DNA of 64,000 nt from Denitratisoma sp. DHT3. GTDB lineage: Bacteria; Pseudomonadota; Gammaproteobacteria; Burkholderiales; Rhodocyclaceae. The stretch is taken from positions 1,722,047 through 1,786,046 of the forward strand of contig NZ_CP020914.1 of NCBI RefSeq assembly GCF_007833355.1, read 5' to 3'. A program made the translations under genes and the position numbers. Below the pieces are notes generated by a model. It saw only the letters and a program-made list of their open reading frames with translations. It was not told the DNA's origin and did not search any database. Of the stretch, positions 33,170-41,323 are shown piece after piece (within the stretch, counting starts at the first letter, position 1; each line of letters begins with the position of its first letter).

Positions 33170-34333
33170 TCAGACGGTGAAAGGATCGTCGATGGTGCGG
33201 GGCGCATCGCTGTCGAGGATGTCGGCGGCGATCAGATCCTCCAGATAGCGGGCATCCCACCAGTTCATCTGATGCTGCTTGGCGCGGCGGTAGAACAGCT
33301 GGATGTCGTAGTCCAGGGTGAAGCCGATGCCGCCATGCACCTGCTGCGCCATGTGGGTCACGTCCTTGAATGCCTTGCAGGCGAAGAGCTTGGCCATGGG
33401 CGCCAGACGCTGGGTCGACTTGCCCGTGGCACGCGCCCAGGCGGCTTCATACACCAGCACCTTGGCGCCATCGACCACGGCGCTGGCGTCGGCCATGTAG
33501 TGGGCCAGGGACTGGAAGGCGCCGATGGGCTTGTTGAACTGTTCGCGGTCCTTGGAGTACTGCACGGTGATCTCCAGGGCGCGCTCGGCGCCGCCGGCCG
33601 CCCAGGCGGCCTGCAGGATGATGCCGTCGTACATGGCGGCCTCCCAGGTCTTCCAGCCGCTGCCGGCCGCGCCGATGCGGTCGGCCTCGCTCACGGCGAC
33701 GTTGTCGAAGCTGACCCGGTACTGGGTGTCGGAGGCCATGGTCTTGTGCTGGTGCAGGGTGACGCCGGCGGCGTTGGTGTCCACCAGGAAGAGATCGACG
33801 GCCTCGGTGGCGTCCCCGGTGCGGGCCAGGACGATCAGCTTCCGGGAGGCCTTGGCGTGGAAGACATGGCGCTTGACGCCGTTCAGACGGTAGCCGTCGG
33901 CGGTCTTCTCGGCCTTCATCTGCACGCCTTCGGGGCCGAAGCCGTTGTCGGGTTCGAGCCAGGCGATGGAGACGATGGTCTCGCCGCTGCCGATGCCGGG
34001 CAGCAGCGCCTGCTGCTGAGCTTCGCTGCCGGCGTTGCGCAGCGCCAGGACGCTCATCACGGAGCTGGCGAAGTAGGGTCCGGGGGCGATGGCGCGGCCC
34101 AGCTCCTCGTAGATCACGGCGCAGTCGAGCATGTTGAAGCCCGCGCCGCCCAGGGATTCGGGCAACAGGATGCTGAGGAGGCCGGTTTCGGCCATGTGCT
34201 TCCACAGATCATCGGGCACGCCGATCGGATCGTTCTCCAGCTTGCGCACCACGGCCACCGTGCTGTAGTCGGCGCACAGGTTGCGGGTCATGTCGCGCAG
34301 GATGTTCTGCTCTTCGGAAAATTTCAGGTCCAT
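33170..34333 (-). CDS. acyl-CoA dehydrogenase family protein, possible non-catalytic subunit
   Basis: This 387-residue protein has the acyl-CoA dehydrogenase fold: N-terminal helices (MDLKFSEEQNILRDM), a middle beta domain (WLEPDNGFGPEGV) and a C-terminal domain with QVHGGIGFTLDYDIQLFYRRAKQ. By eye, the usual C-terminal catalytic Glu position (GEGTSE in MCAD) is Trp here (QMNWWDARY). The alternative helix-G Glu of LCAD/IVD enzymes is also not seen. It may be the non-catalytic half of a heteromer with the 36641 protein, as in the actinobacterial ChsE1-ChsE2 complexes. Confidence 0.9.
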   Translation of the reverse strand: MDLKFSEEQNILRDMTRNLCADYSTVAVVRKLENDPIGVPDDLWKHMAETGLLSILLPESLGGAGFNMLDCAVIYEELGRAIAPGPYFASSVMSVLALRNAGSEAQQQALLPGIGSGETIVSIAWLEPDNGFGPEGVQMKAEKTADGYRLNGVKRHVFHAKASRKLIVLARTGDATEAVDLFLVDTNAAGVTLHQHKTMASDTQYRVSFDNVAVSEADRIGAAGSGWKTWEAAMYDGIILQAAWAAGGAERALEITVQYSKDREQFNKPIGAFQSLAHYMADASAVVDGAKVLVYEAAWARATGKSTQRLAPMAKLFACKAFKDVTHMAQQVHGGIGFTLDYDIQLFYRRAKQHQMNWWDARYLEDLIAADILDSDAPRTIDDPFTV

Positions 34334-34402
34334 GGCACTCGTCTCTAAAATATTTGAAATCGTTTTCGGAACTTCGGATCGCTCTCCACCCCGGCTTCAC
34401 GC

Positions 34403-34888
34403 TCAGGGTTTCCAGCGCTCCCCCTTGCGGCTCCACGGGTTGTCGCCGGCATCGCCGGGCAACGCCACCCGCGCCTTGCATTCCGTACACACCTTGCCTT
34501 CCACGGATACGGCCAGATCCAGCTCGACCCATTGGCAGCCGGCATCATCCGTGGACACCTTGGTCACCTTGCCCGACATCACCATGTGATCGCCCGGGAA
34601 GACGGAGCTGCGCATCTTGAACTTCATCCGCCCCAGGCGTCCTTTCGGTCCCGTCCAGTCGGTGATGTAGCGCTCGAACCAGGCGGAGTTGTTGGGGGTG
34701 TTGATGAAGATGTCCCTGACGCCGTTGCGCTTGATGGCGAAGTCGCGGTCATGGTGCATGGGGCGCCAGTCGCGGGTCGCCAGGGCGCCCAGCACCACGG
34801 TGGTCGCGGTCACGTCGTGCTCCAGCACGGGCAGCGCGTCGCCCTCATTGACCTCGGTGGCCAGGCGGCTTGCGGTATTCACGCTCAT
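34403..34888 (-). CDS. MaoC-like hotdog-fold dehydratase
   Basis: This 161-residue single hotdog protein has a MaoC-type active-site segment (TRDWRPMHHDRDFAIKRNG, with the Asp-His signature near residues 40-46). It overlaps the upstream 173-residue FAS1-type dehydratase by 4 bases. The two probably form a heterodimeric enoyl-CoA hydratase like ChsH1-ChsH2 of steroid side-chain degradation. ATG 34888 is chosen because it gives that coupling; the frame extends 17 residues upstream. Confidence 0.85.
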   Translation of the reverse strand: MSVNTASRLATEVNEGDALPVLEHDVTATTVVLGALATRDWRPMHHDRDFAIKRNGVRDIFINTPNNSAWFERYITDWTGPKGRLGRMKFKMRSSVFPGDHMVMSGKVTKVSTDDAGCQWVELDLAVSVEGKVCTECKARVALPGDAGDNPWSRKGERWKP

Positions 34889-35406
34889 TGTTGCGGCCTC
34901 CGGTAACCAAAGCAGTCGTAGGTATCGGTACCCACCCATTCGCCACGCTGGTTGACGACCGTGACGTCGATGACCCAGAAGCGCCCGTGCCCGACCTTGG
35001 TGGTCTTGGGTTCGCTGATGGAACGGACCACCTGGTAGGTGGTGAGCACATCGCCCGGACGCACCGGCTCGCCGAATACGCTCTCGCTGCCCGCGATGAT
35101 CGCCTCGGGCAGGTCCAGCAGGCGCTTCAGGTCGAAGTGGGCCTGCAGCGCCAGTTGCTCGCCCGTGGTGCCCGGCCGCCAGTAATGGGGCCGGAACCAG
35201 GCCGACAGCAAGGTCGGCGGAGTGATGGGGCCACCGGTGAGCTCTTCGGCCACCGCGGGTTCCCAGTACAAGGGATTGCCGTTCTGCACCGAGGCGCAGG
35301 AAGTGTAGACATAGCCCATCTCGATGGGGAAGGTCGTCTTTTCCTCGTACTGGACTTTGCCGATCAGCGCCGAGACCTCCGGCGGAATTTCCTTGATCTC
35401 TACCAT
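34885..35406 (-). CDS. FAS1-like/MaoC N-terminal dehydratase domain protein
   Basis: This 173-residue protein has the FAS1_DH-region hotdog fold (EMGYVYTSCASVQNGNPLYW, PPTLLSAWFRPHYWRPG, PVRPGDVLTTYQVVRSISEP). It lacks the MaoC catalytic Asp-His signature and would be the structural partner of the next gene, to which it is joined by a 4-base overlap. ATG 35406 gives the natural start MVEIKEIPPEV. Confidence 0.83.
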   Translation of the reverse strand: MVEIKEIPPEVSALIGKVQYEEKTTFPIEMGYVYTSCASVQNGNPLYWEPAVAEELTGGPITPPTLLSAWFRPHYWRPGTTGEQLALQAHFDLKRLLDLPEAIIAGSESVFGEPVRPGDVLTTYQVVRSISEPKTTKVGHGRFWVIDVTVVNQRGEWVGTDTYDCFGYRRPQQ

Positions 35407-35466
35407 GTATCGATCCTTATCAAGACGGCTTGCGGGCTCCCGGGGAACGCCACAAGCCTCCATCGA

Positions 35467-36627
35467 TCACTCGACACTGCCCGACTGACGCAGCGCCGCG
35501 ATTTCCTCGGCGGAAAAACCACCGGCGGAGAGCACCTCGTCGGTATCGGTGGCCCCCGCGGGGCTGACCTGATGAACCGGCTGATCGCGCTCGCCGCCGG
35601 CCAGCACCGGCCCCAATTGCTCGAAGCCGCCCCGCTCGGGGTGATTGGCCCGCATGAAGCAGTGGCGGGAACGCAGATGGGCATCGGCCGTCACTTCGGC
35701 AATGCTCAGCACCGGCGCCACGCAGGTATCGCTGCCGGCCAGGATATCCACCCACTCGTCGCGGCTCTTGGTGAGGAAGCGATCCTGGAACGCCTGCTTC
35801 ATCTCGTCCTGCTTGCCGCTGTCGTACTGGCTGTCGCTGTACTGTTCCAACCCCATCAGGCGGCAGAGGTTCTTGTAGAAATGGCCTTCGATGGCGCCGA
35901 CCGAAATGTGCTTGCCGTCGCCCGTGGCATAGACGCCGTACCAGGCATATTTGCCGGTCAGCACGCCGTTGTTGGGCTTGGTTTCCTCCCCCACGGCCAG
36001 ATACTGGTCCAGATACAGCGACATCAGGTTCAGTACGCCATCGGTGATGGAAACGTCCAGGTAGGTGCCCGTCCCGGTCTTGGTGCGACTCACCAGGGCA
36101 GCCATGATGCCCATCGCCGCCTGCATGCCGCCGCCGGCGCTGTCCGCCGCCGTGGCGCCGGGAATCGCGGGACGCCCCTGCCCATCGCGGCCGCTGCAAC
36201 CAAGAAAGCCGCCCACCGCCAGGTAGTTGATGTCATGACCCACCCACTGGGCGTAGGGGCCATCCTGGCCGTAGCCGCTGGTGGAGCAGTAGATCAGCTT
36301 GGGATTGATCGCCTTCAGATCCTCGTAACTGACTCCCAGACGCGCCGCCACGCCGGGGCGGTAGCTCTCGATGACCACATCGACGCTCTTGGCCAGGCGC
36401 TGGATGACGCCGCGCCCCTCGTCGGTCTTCAGATCCACCCGGATCTTCTGGCAGCCACGCCCCGCGCCGTAGGCGTGGAACACCGGATCGACCTGCTTGC
36501 CGCTCTTGGCGGCAACCGGCGCGACCTTGACGATGTTCATGCCGTAGTCGGCCAGGATGCGCGAAGCCCGGGCCGCCGGGCCGACGCTGGCGAGGTCGAG
36601 AACGGTAAAGCCTGAAAGGAATGCCAT
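35467..36627 (-). CDS. alpha-methylacyl-CoA racemase-type CaiB/BaiF protein
   Basis: This 386-residue protein is closest to alpha-methylacyl-CoA racemases. It has GHDINYLAVGG, with the His of the catalytic pair, and ADSAGGGM, with the Asp one residue further from the following helix than in the true transferases. Such enzymes epimerise 2-methyl branches so that (S)-specific acyl-CoA dehydrogenases can act, as in sterol side-chain or pristanic acid breakdown. ATG 36627 (MAFLSGF) is preferred over GTG 36636. It lies 13 bp after the 36641 dehydrogenase. Confidence 0.82.
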   Translation of the reverse strand: MAFLSGFTVLDLASVGPAARASRILADYGMNIVKVAPVAAKSGKQVDPVFHAYGAGRGCQKIRVDLKTDEGRGVIQRLAKSVDVVIESYRPGVAARLGVSYEDLKAINPKLIYCSTSGYGQDGPYAQWVGHDINYLAVGGFLGCSGRDGQGRPAIPGATAADSAGGGMQAAMGIMAALVSRTKTGTGTYLDVSITDGVLNLMSLYLDQYLAVGEETKPNNGVLTGKYAWYGVYATGDGKHISVGAIEGHFYKNLCRLMGLEQYSDSQYDSGKQDEMKQAFQDRFLTKSRDEWVDILAGSDTCVAPVLSIAEVTADAHLRSRHCFMRANHPERGGFEQLGPVLAGGERDQPVHQVSPAGATDTDEVLSAGGFSAEEIAALRQSGSVE

Positions 36628-36640
36628 GCCCGTCACCGGA

Positions 36641-37822
36641 TCAGAAGTTGCGGGGCAGGCCCAGGCCGCGGGTGGCGATGATGTTCTTCTGCACTTCGGA
36701 AGAACCGCCGCCGACGGTGTCGATCACGCAGTAGGTGTAGCAGCTCTCGGGACGGCCCTTCAACGGCGCATCCTCGGTGCGCAGCGCCAACTGGGCACCG
36801 GGGCCGACGATATCCATGGTTGCGTCGGCGACGCGGCGCGACAGTTCCGTCGCGTAGAGCTTGTAGTGGGAAGCCGCCACCGTCGGCGCCTTGTCGCTGT
36901 TGATCGCGGTATCGACGAAACGCACACCCAGGAGGCGAGCCACTTCGCACTCGGTAGCCAGTTGGGCGACCTTCTGCCGGATCACCTTGTCGTCCTTCAA
37001 GGGCTTGCCGTCCTTCTTGCCGTTCTTGACGAAATCGCACAGCAGTTCGGTACGGCCGCGGATCGGGGAGAAGGTGAACAGCGTGAAGCGCTCGATGTCC
37101 AGCGCCTCGGCGATGTACTGGAAGCCCTTGTTGAGCTGGCCGACCACGTAATCGTCGGGGACGAAGACGTTGTCGAAGAACACCGCGTTGGTCCGCTCGC
37201 CACCCATGGTGTACATCGGCTGGATGGTCAGGCCGGGGTCGTCCATGCGGATCAGGAACAGGGAGATGCCGTGGTGCTTGGGCGCGTCGGGGTCGGTGCG
37301 CGCGCCGACCCAGTACCAGTCGGCGAAGTGGGCCGAGGTGGTGAACACCTTCTGACCGTTCAGCAACCAGCCGCCTTCCTTTTTCTCGGCCTTCAGGCGC
37401 ATCGCGGCGGAATCGGAGCCGGCGCTGGGCTCGGAATAGCCCACGGCGAATTCGATCTTGGCGTCCAGGATCTGGGGCAGGAATTCCTTTTTCAGCTTCT
37501 CGGAACCCACCTTGATCAGGGTCTTGCCGATGATGCCCACGCCCTTGCCGATCTGGGGGGCGCCCACGGAGGACAATTTCTCGTTCAGCAGGTACTCGTA
37601 GAAACCTTCACCGTCCTGGCCGCCGTACTCCTTGGGCCAGGTGATGCCCAGCCAGCCGCGCTCGGCGATCTTCTTCATGAAGGCGCGGCGCTCGGGGGTG
37701 TCGCACACCTGGGCCATGTTCTCCCGCGTGACATCCATTACATTCGGGTCGTAGTTCGCCTTCAGGAATTCATCCACTTCCCGCAGAAACTGCTTTTCTT
37801 TTTCAGAGAATTCAAAATCCAT
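36641..37822 (-). CDS. acyl-CoA dehydrogenase, LCAD/IVD-type catalytic Glu
   Basis: This 393-residue flavoenzyme has the FAD/substrate segments GYSEPSAGSDSA (about 128-139) and a C-terminal TVGGGSSEVQKNIIATRGLGLPR. The MCAD-type catalytic Glu position is Gly, but ALDIERF places Glu244 where LCAD and isovaleryl-CoA dehydrogenase carry their base. It should therefore be catalytic, perhaps with the 33170 protein as partner. A shared operator-like motif (37961-37977) lies about 140 bp upstream of its start. Confidence 0.92.
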   Translation of the reverse strand: MDFEFSEKEKQFLREVDEFLKANYDPNVMDVTRENMAQVCDTPERRAFMKKIAERGWLGITWPKEYGGQDGEGFYEYLLNEKLSSVGAPQIGKGVGIIGKTLIKVGSEKLKKEFLPQILDAKIEFAVGYSEPSAGSDSAAMRLKAEKKEGGWLLNGQKVFTTSAHFADWYWVGARTDPDAPKHHGISLFLIRMDDPGLTIQPMYTMGGERTNAVFFDNVFVPDDYVVGQLNKGFQYIAEALDIERFTLFTFSPIRGRTELLCDFVKNGKKDGKPLKDDKVIRQKVAQLATECEVARLLGVRFVDTAINSDKAPTVAASHYKLYATELSRRVADATMDIVGPGAQLALRTEDAPLKGRPESCYTYCVIDTVGGGSSEVQKNIIATRGLGLPRNF

Positions 37823-37960
37823 GATTCGCCCCCATCTGGTGAATGTTGCATGACAATCCAGGCCGGCATCGACGCCCTGCCCGCAACGCGGAAAGCTTCC
37901 GCGCCGGACCGATTCGTCTCGATTGTAGCGAGGGGATTTCGGGCCACAAGCACAACCGCG

Positions 37961-37977
37961 ACATCTGAATCGGCCTA
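37961..37977 (-). promoter_or_regulatory. shared operator-like motif upstream of acyl-CoA dehydrogenase
   Basis: The plus-strand sequence ACATCTGAATCGGCCTA shares the core TCTGAATCGG with 39391-39407, upstream of the next transcription unit. In both places an A/T-rich -10-like hexamer (TAATAG here) lies just upstream on the minus strand. The element looks like a repressor site over the transcription start. Confidence 0.5.
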
Positions 37978-38026
37978 TTAAATATCTGAAAGGGCCAGAT
38001 TGGACACCACCCCGGCCCTCGCCCGA

Positions 38027-39259
38027 TCAACCCAGCACGCCCTTCTGGCGCACCTCGGCGATCTTGGCATCGTCGTAGCCGAGGGTCTTCTTCAGCACTT
38101 CATCGCTATGCTGCCCGACGGTCGGCGCCTTGGCCGGCTCGGGCAGTTCCTCGCCGACGAACTTCACCGGGAAGCCCAGCATGTCGGCGCCGTGCGCCTC
38201 GTGATGCATGATCTTGAAACGGTCCTGGAACTGAGGGTCGTCCACGATGTTCCTGGGCGTGTTCACCGGTGCGATCGGCGTGTTGATCTTGACGCTGAAG
38301 TCCAGCCACTCCTTGGTGGTTCTGGTCTTGAAGATGTCCCGCAGCACGGCCTGGAGTTCCCGGTTGCCGCGGGCGTGGTCGGCATACTTGGAACCGGGCC
38401 ACTTCTCGAACAGGTCCATGCGGCCGACGCCCTCGCAGAAGTTCTTCCAGAAGGCCTGCTCCGAGGCCATGAACAGCACGTGACCGTCGGCGGATTCGTA
38501 GAGCTGGTAGCGCACGCCTTCCTTCATGCCGGCGGTGGCGACGGGACGGCGCTTCCAGCCGTCGGCCTTGTTGCCGGTCACCACGTCCTCGGGACGGGCA
38601 TAGGCCATGTAGCTCTCGCTGCGGTACCAGTCGAAGGCGGCAGCGGCATCGGATTGGGCCAGTTCCATGAAGCAGCCCTCGCCGCTTTCGCGGGCGCGGA
38701 TCACCGCCGCCAGCACCGCCAGGCCGCCGAACAGGGGCGCGGCGTTGATGCCGATCCCGACGTGTTCGGGGATGTAGCAGAAGCCCTCTTCGTCATAGGC
38801 CGGCATCACGGCGCCGGACCAGGTGTCGTAGGCGATGCCGTGGGAGGGCATGTCGCGGTAGGGGCCGGTCATGCCGTAGCCGGAAACGGTGATGAAGACG
38901 AGCTTGGGATTAACCTTCTTCAGTTCCTCGTAGCCCAGCCCGTACTTGGCCAGGGCGCCCGGCTTGGAAGCCTCGATCACCACGTCGGCGTCCTTCACCA
39001 GATCCTTGTAGATCTGCTGGGCCTCGGGCTTCTTCAGGTCGAGGGTGAGGCTCTTCTTGCCCCGGTTGAGGTGGTAGTGCATCAAGGACACGCCCTCGAT
39101 GATGGGCCAGGTCATTTCGCGGATGTAGTCTCCGGAGGGCGTCTCCACCTTGATGATGTCCGCCCCCAGATCGGCGAAGGCGGTTGTGATGGCGGCCGGC
39201 CCCAGGATGGAGCTTTCGATGATGCGCAGGCCAGCAAGCGGTGGGCGTTGATTACTCAT
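38027..39259 (-). CDS. CaiB/BaiF family CoA-transferase lacking the usual Asp
   Basis: This 410-residue protein has the family N-terminus GLRIIESSILGPAAITTAFADLGADIIKVETPSGD and C-terminal VGQHSDEVLKKTLGY. Aligning by the fixed spacing to the following helix (AVLAAVIRARESGEG), the position of the catalytic Asp is Ile (HVGIGINAAP). So it may be inactive alone, use another residue, or be a partner subunit. It has its own upstream region with an operator-like motif. Confidence 0.87.
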   Translation of the reverse strand: MSNQRPPLAGLRIIESSILGPAAITTAFADLGADIIKVETPSGDYIREMTWPIIEGVSLMHYHLNRGKKSLTLDLKKPEAQQIYKDLVKDADVVIEASKPGALAKYGLGYEELKKVNPKLVFITVSGYGMTGPYRDMPSHGIAYDTWSGAVMPAYDEEGFCYIPEHVGIGINAAPLFGGLAVLAAVIRARESGEGCFMELAQSDAAAAFDWYRSESYMAYARPEDVVTGNKADGWKRRPVATAGMKEGVRYQLYESADGHVLFMASEQAFWKNFCEGVGRMDLFEKWPGSKYADHARGNRELQAVLRDIFKTRTTKEWLDFSVKINTPIAPVNTPRNIVDDPQFQDRFKIMHHEAHGADMLGFPVKFVGEELPEPAKAPTVGQHSDEVLKKTLGYDDAKIAEVRQKGVLG

Positions 39260-39390
39260 GTCGGCGATCTTCGTGGTTGGGTTGATGGGGCGGGCGGTCC
39301 GTCATTTCCCCGCTGCGGGACGGCGTCCGCAGGGTCCATGCGGCGTCTCCCGGAACCGTCAGTGTAAGCCAGCCGTCCGAGGTGGACCCC

Positions 39391-39407
39391 ACTTCTGAAT
39401 CGGACGT
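39391..39407 (-). promoter_or_regulatory. shared operator-like motif upstream of CoA-transferase
   Basis: The plus-strand sequence ACTTCTGAATCGGACGT is an imperfect palindrome of the form ACnTCnGAnTCnGAnGT and shares its 10-base core with 37961-37977. A CATAAA hexamer lies just upstream on the minus strand. Together they suggest one local regulator, which is not encoded in this window. Confidence 0.5.
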
Positions 39408-39469
39408 TTATGAGTCAAATCAGGTCAGCCTTGGGCGCCTCCCGGCTGTTCGCGGCGCACCGGACCGGA

Positions 39470-39498
39470 CAAAAACAAGGGGAGCGCAAGCGCTCCCC
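39470..39498 (-). terminator. rho-independent terminator after amidohydrolase gene
   Basis: The stem GGGGAGCGC/GCGCTCCCC (39479-39498) is followed on the minus strand by TTGTTTTTG. It lies 27 bases after the amidohydrolase stop and separates the upstream transcription unit (from 47222 to 39525) from the CoA-transferase at 38027. Confidence 0.85.
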
Positions 39499-39524
39499 TC
39501 GGTCATTGCAGCCCAGACGCAGGC

Positions 39525-40499
39525 CTACTTCTTGGTACGCTTGACGGGTTCGATGCCGGTCAGGCGGGCCAGGTTCAAGCCCAGGATGTTGGCCTTGTCC
39601 TTTTCCGTCAGTTGCTGGTAGCCCCAGTTCTTCTGCAGTTCCTCGGGCATTTCCAGGTCGGCGATGTAATCCACCACCCGGCCCAGGTGATCGAACGGCA
39701 GGTCGAAGCCCAGCACGATCTTCTCGGAGTCCATCCACTGCAAGGCCGTGCCAATGGTGTGGTAGCCCCGGTACGGCGCCCGCTGGTACCAGCCGATCAC
39801 GCCCGACAGGCTCATGTAGAGGTTCTTGTGCTTGCCGCACAGACCGATCAGTTCCTCCGAATTCGGCCAGCCGGCGTGATAGGCGATCACCTTCAATTCG
39901 GGGAAGGCCAGCATGATGTCGTCCAGCTGGCGCACTTCGCAGTGGGAGCCCGGCTGGGGACAGACGTAGGCGGCGCCGGTGTGCATGGTCAGGGGCACGC
40001 CCAGTTCGCAGGCCTTCTCATAGAACGGCCACATGCGGCGGTCGTTCAGGGGACCGATGTCCTCGGGCGCGTACACCTTGCACAGCTTGGCGCCCCGTTC
40101 CTTCACCAGGTATTCCAGTTCCCAGTTGGCGTGCTCGATGCCGCGACGCATGACCGGGCCCACGTTGGCTTCCAGGTACATCCGATCGGGATAGGGCTCG
40201 ATCTGCTGCATCATGAAGCCGTTGGTGGACATGGAGACCACGCCACCGGTGATGTCCATCATCGGCTCGCGCAGGCAGAAGGCCACGTCCACGTCGTACA
40301 TGTCCATGTACTTCATCAAGGGAGCGGCCAGGGGCTCGGGCCAATCGCTGTCCAGGTCCACGTTGGCCCACGCCTTCAGCACACCGTTGACGCTGCTGTG
40401 CCAGTGGGCCATGCCAGGGTAGTAACCGATCTCGCTCATGGTCTGAAGATTCATGAAGTGGAACTCGGTCATTGCAATGAAATAATCGGGACGACTCAT
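39525..40499 (-). CDS. amidohydrolase-2 family protein
   Basis: This 324-residue TIM-barrel protein of the amidohydrolase-related family has MHTGAAYVCPQPG, VIAYHAGWPNSEELIGL and VLGFDLPFDHLGR, giving the later metal-ligand and acid/base positions. The N-terminal HxH metal motif is missing (the start has HWHSSVNG only further in), so metal content is uncertain. Family members act as decarboxylases or hydrolases on cyclic acids. Its job in the island is unknown. Confidence 0.8.
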   Translation of the reverse strand: MSRPDYFIAMTEFHFMNLQTMSEIGYYPGMAHWHSSVNGVLKAWANVDLDSDWPEPLAAPLMKYMDMYDVDVAFCLREPMMDITGGVVSMSTNGFMMQQIEPYPDRMYLEANVGPVMRRGIEHANWELEYLVKERGAKLCKVYAPEDIGPLNDRRMWPFYEKACELGVPLTMHTGAAYVCPQPGSHCEVRQLDDIMLAFPELKVIAYHAGWPNSEELIGLCGKHKNLYMSLSGVIGWYQRAPYRGYHTIGTALQWMDSEKIVLGFDLPFDHLGRVVDYIADLEMPEELQKNWGYQQLTEKDKANILGLNLARLTGIEPVKRTKK

Positions 40500-40603
40500 C
40501 TTTGCTCCTCTCTTCTTGGTTTGTGGTCACGGCTTCAAATCCGCTTCCGTCGGGGTGTTGCTGCAATTTCCAGGGGCCGGTCAGCGGCCCCTTCTCATGC
40601 CAC

Positions 40604-41287
40604 TCAATGCGCCTCCAGCCCCGTCACGCGGATGCCGGCGTGGCAGTTGTACTGCTTATTGACGAAAATCAGCACCGAGGTCATGGCTTCGACGGCGGCC
40701 GCGTTGGCGATGCTTCCGGCATGAAATCCGCGCATGCCGGCCGCTTCCACCAGCTTGATCACCTCGGCCCGCGCCTCCTTGGAATCGCCGCAGACCAGCA
40801 CGTCGCACTCGAGGCCCTGGCCTTCCTGCAAGTGATGGGCCGCCACGTTCTGGAAGGCCGACACCACGCGCACATTGTCGCCCAGCAGTTCCTGGGCGAT
40901 CTGGCCGGCGGAACCCTGGAGCGGCAGTTGCACCCGGGCCACCTTGGGCGGCACCAGAGGCACCGTCACGTCGATCAGAATCTTGCCTTGCAGCGCTTCC
41001 TTCACCGACTCCAGCGTGCCGGTCTGGTGACTGAAAGGCACCGTCATCGCCACGATGTCGGCGGCCCGGGCAGCGGCCAGATTGTCCATGGCCTTGACCT
41101 GCACGGCGGCAACGCCGCGCTCGGCCATGGTCTTCTTCAGGTCGGCGGCGGCGGCTTCGGCCTTGTCCTGGGTGCGCGAGCCGATGATCACCTCGTAGCC
41201 GGCCTGGGCCCAGCGCCGTGCCAGACCGGTGCCCAGATCGCCCGTGCCGCCGAGAATCGCGATGACGGGCTTCTTGTCTTCACTCAT
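40604..41287 (-). CDS. NADPH:F420 reductase-like protein (NpdG family)
   Basis: This 227-residue Rossmann protein starts with AILGGTGDLGTGLARRWAQAG, the dinucleotide-binding loop. SRTQDKAE follows, fitting NADP(H) phosphate binding, and VPLVPPK and AFQNVAAHHLQ are seen further on, as in F420-dependent NADP reductases. If correct, it would supply or reoxidise F420H2 for the LLM enzyme at 28803. An ordinary NADP oxidoreductase of the same fold remains possible. Confidence 0.75.
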   Translation of the reverse strand: MSEDKKPVIAILGGTGDLGTGLARRWAQAGYEVIIGSRTQDKAEAAAADLKKTMAERGVAAVQVKAMDNLAAARAADIVAMTVPFSHQTGTLESVKEALQGKILIDVTVPLVPPKVARVQLPLQGSAGQIAQELLGDNVRVVSAFQNVAAHHLQEGQGLECDVLVCGDSKEARAEVIKLVEAAGMRGFHAGSIANAAAVEAMTSVLIFVNKQYNCHAGIRVTGLEAH

Positions 41288-41323
41288 GGAATTTCCTTTA
41301 TGGATTGGAACACGGCGGCGGAA

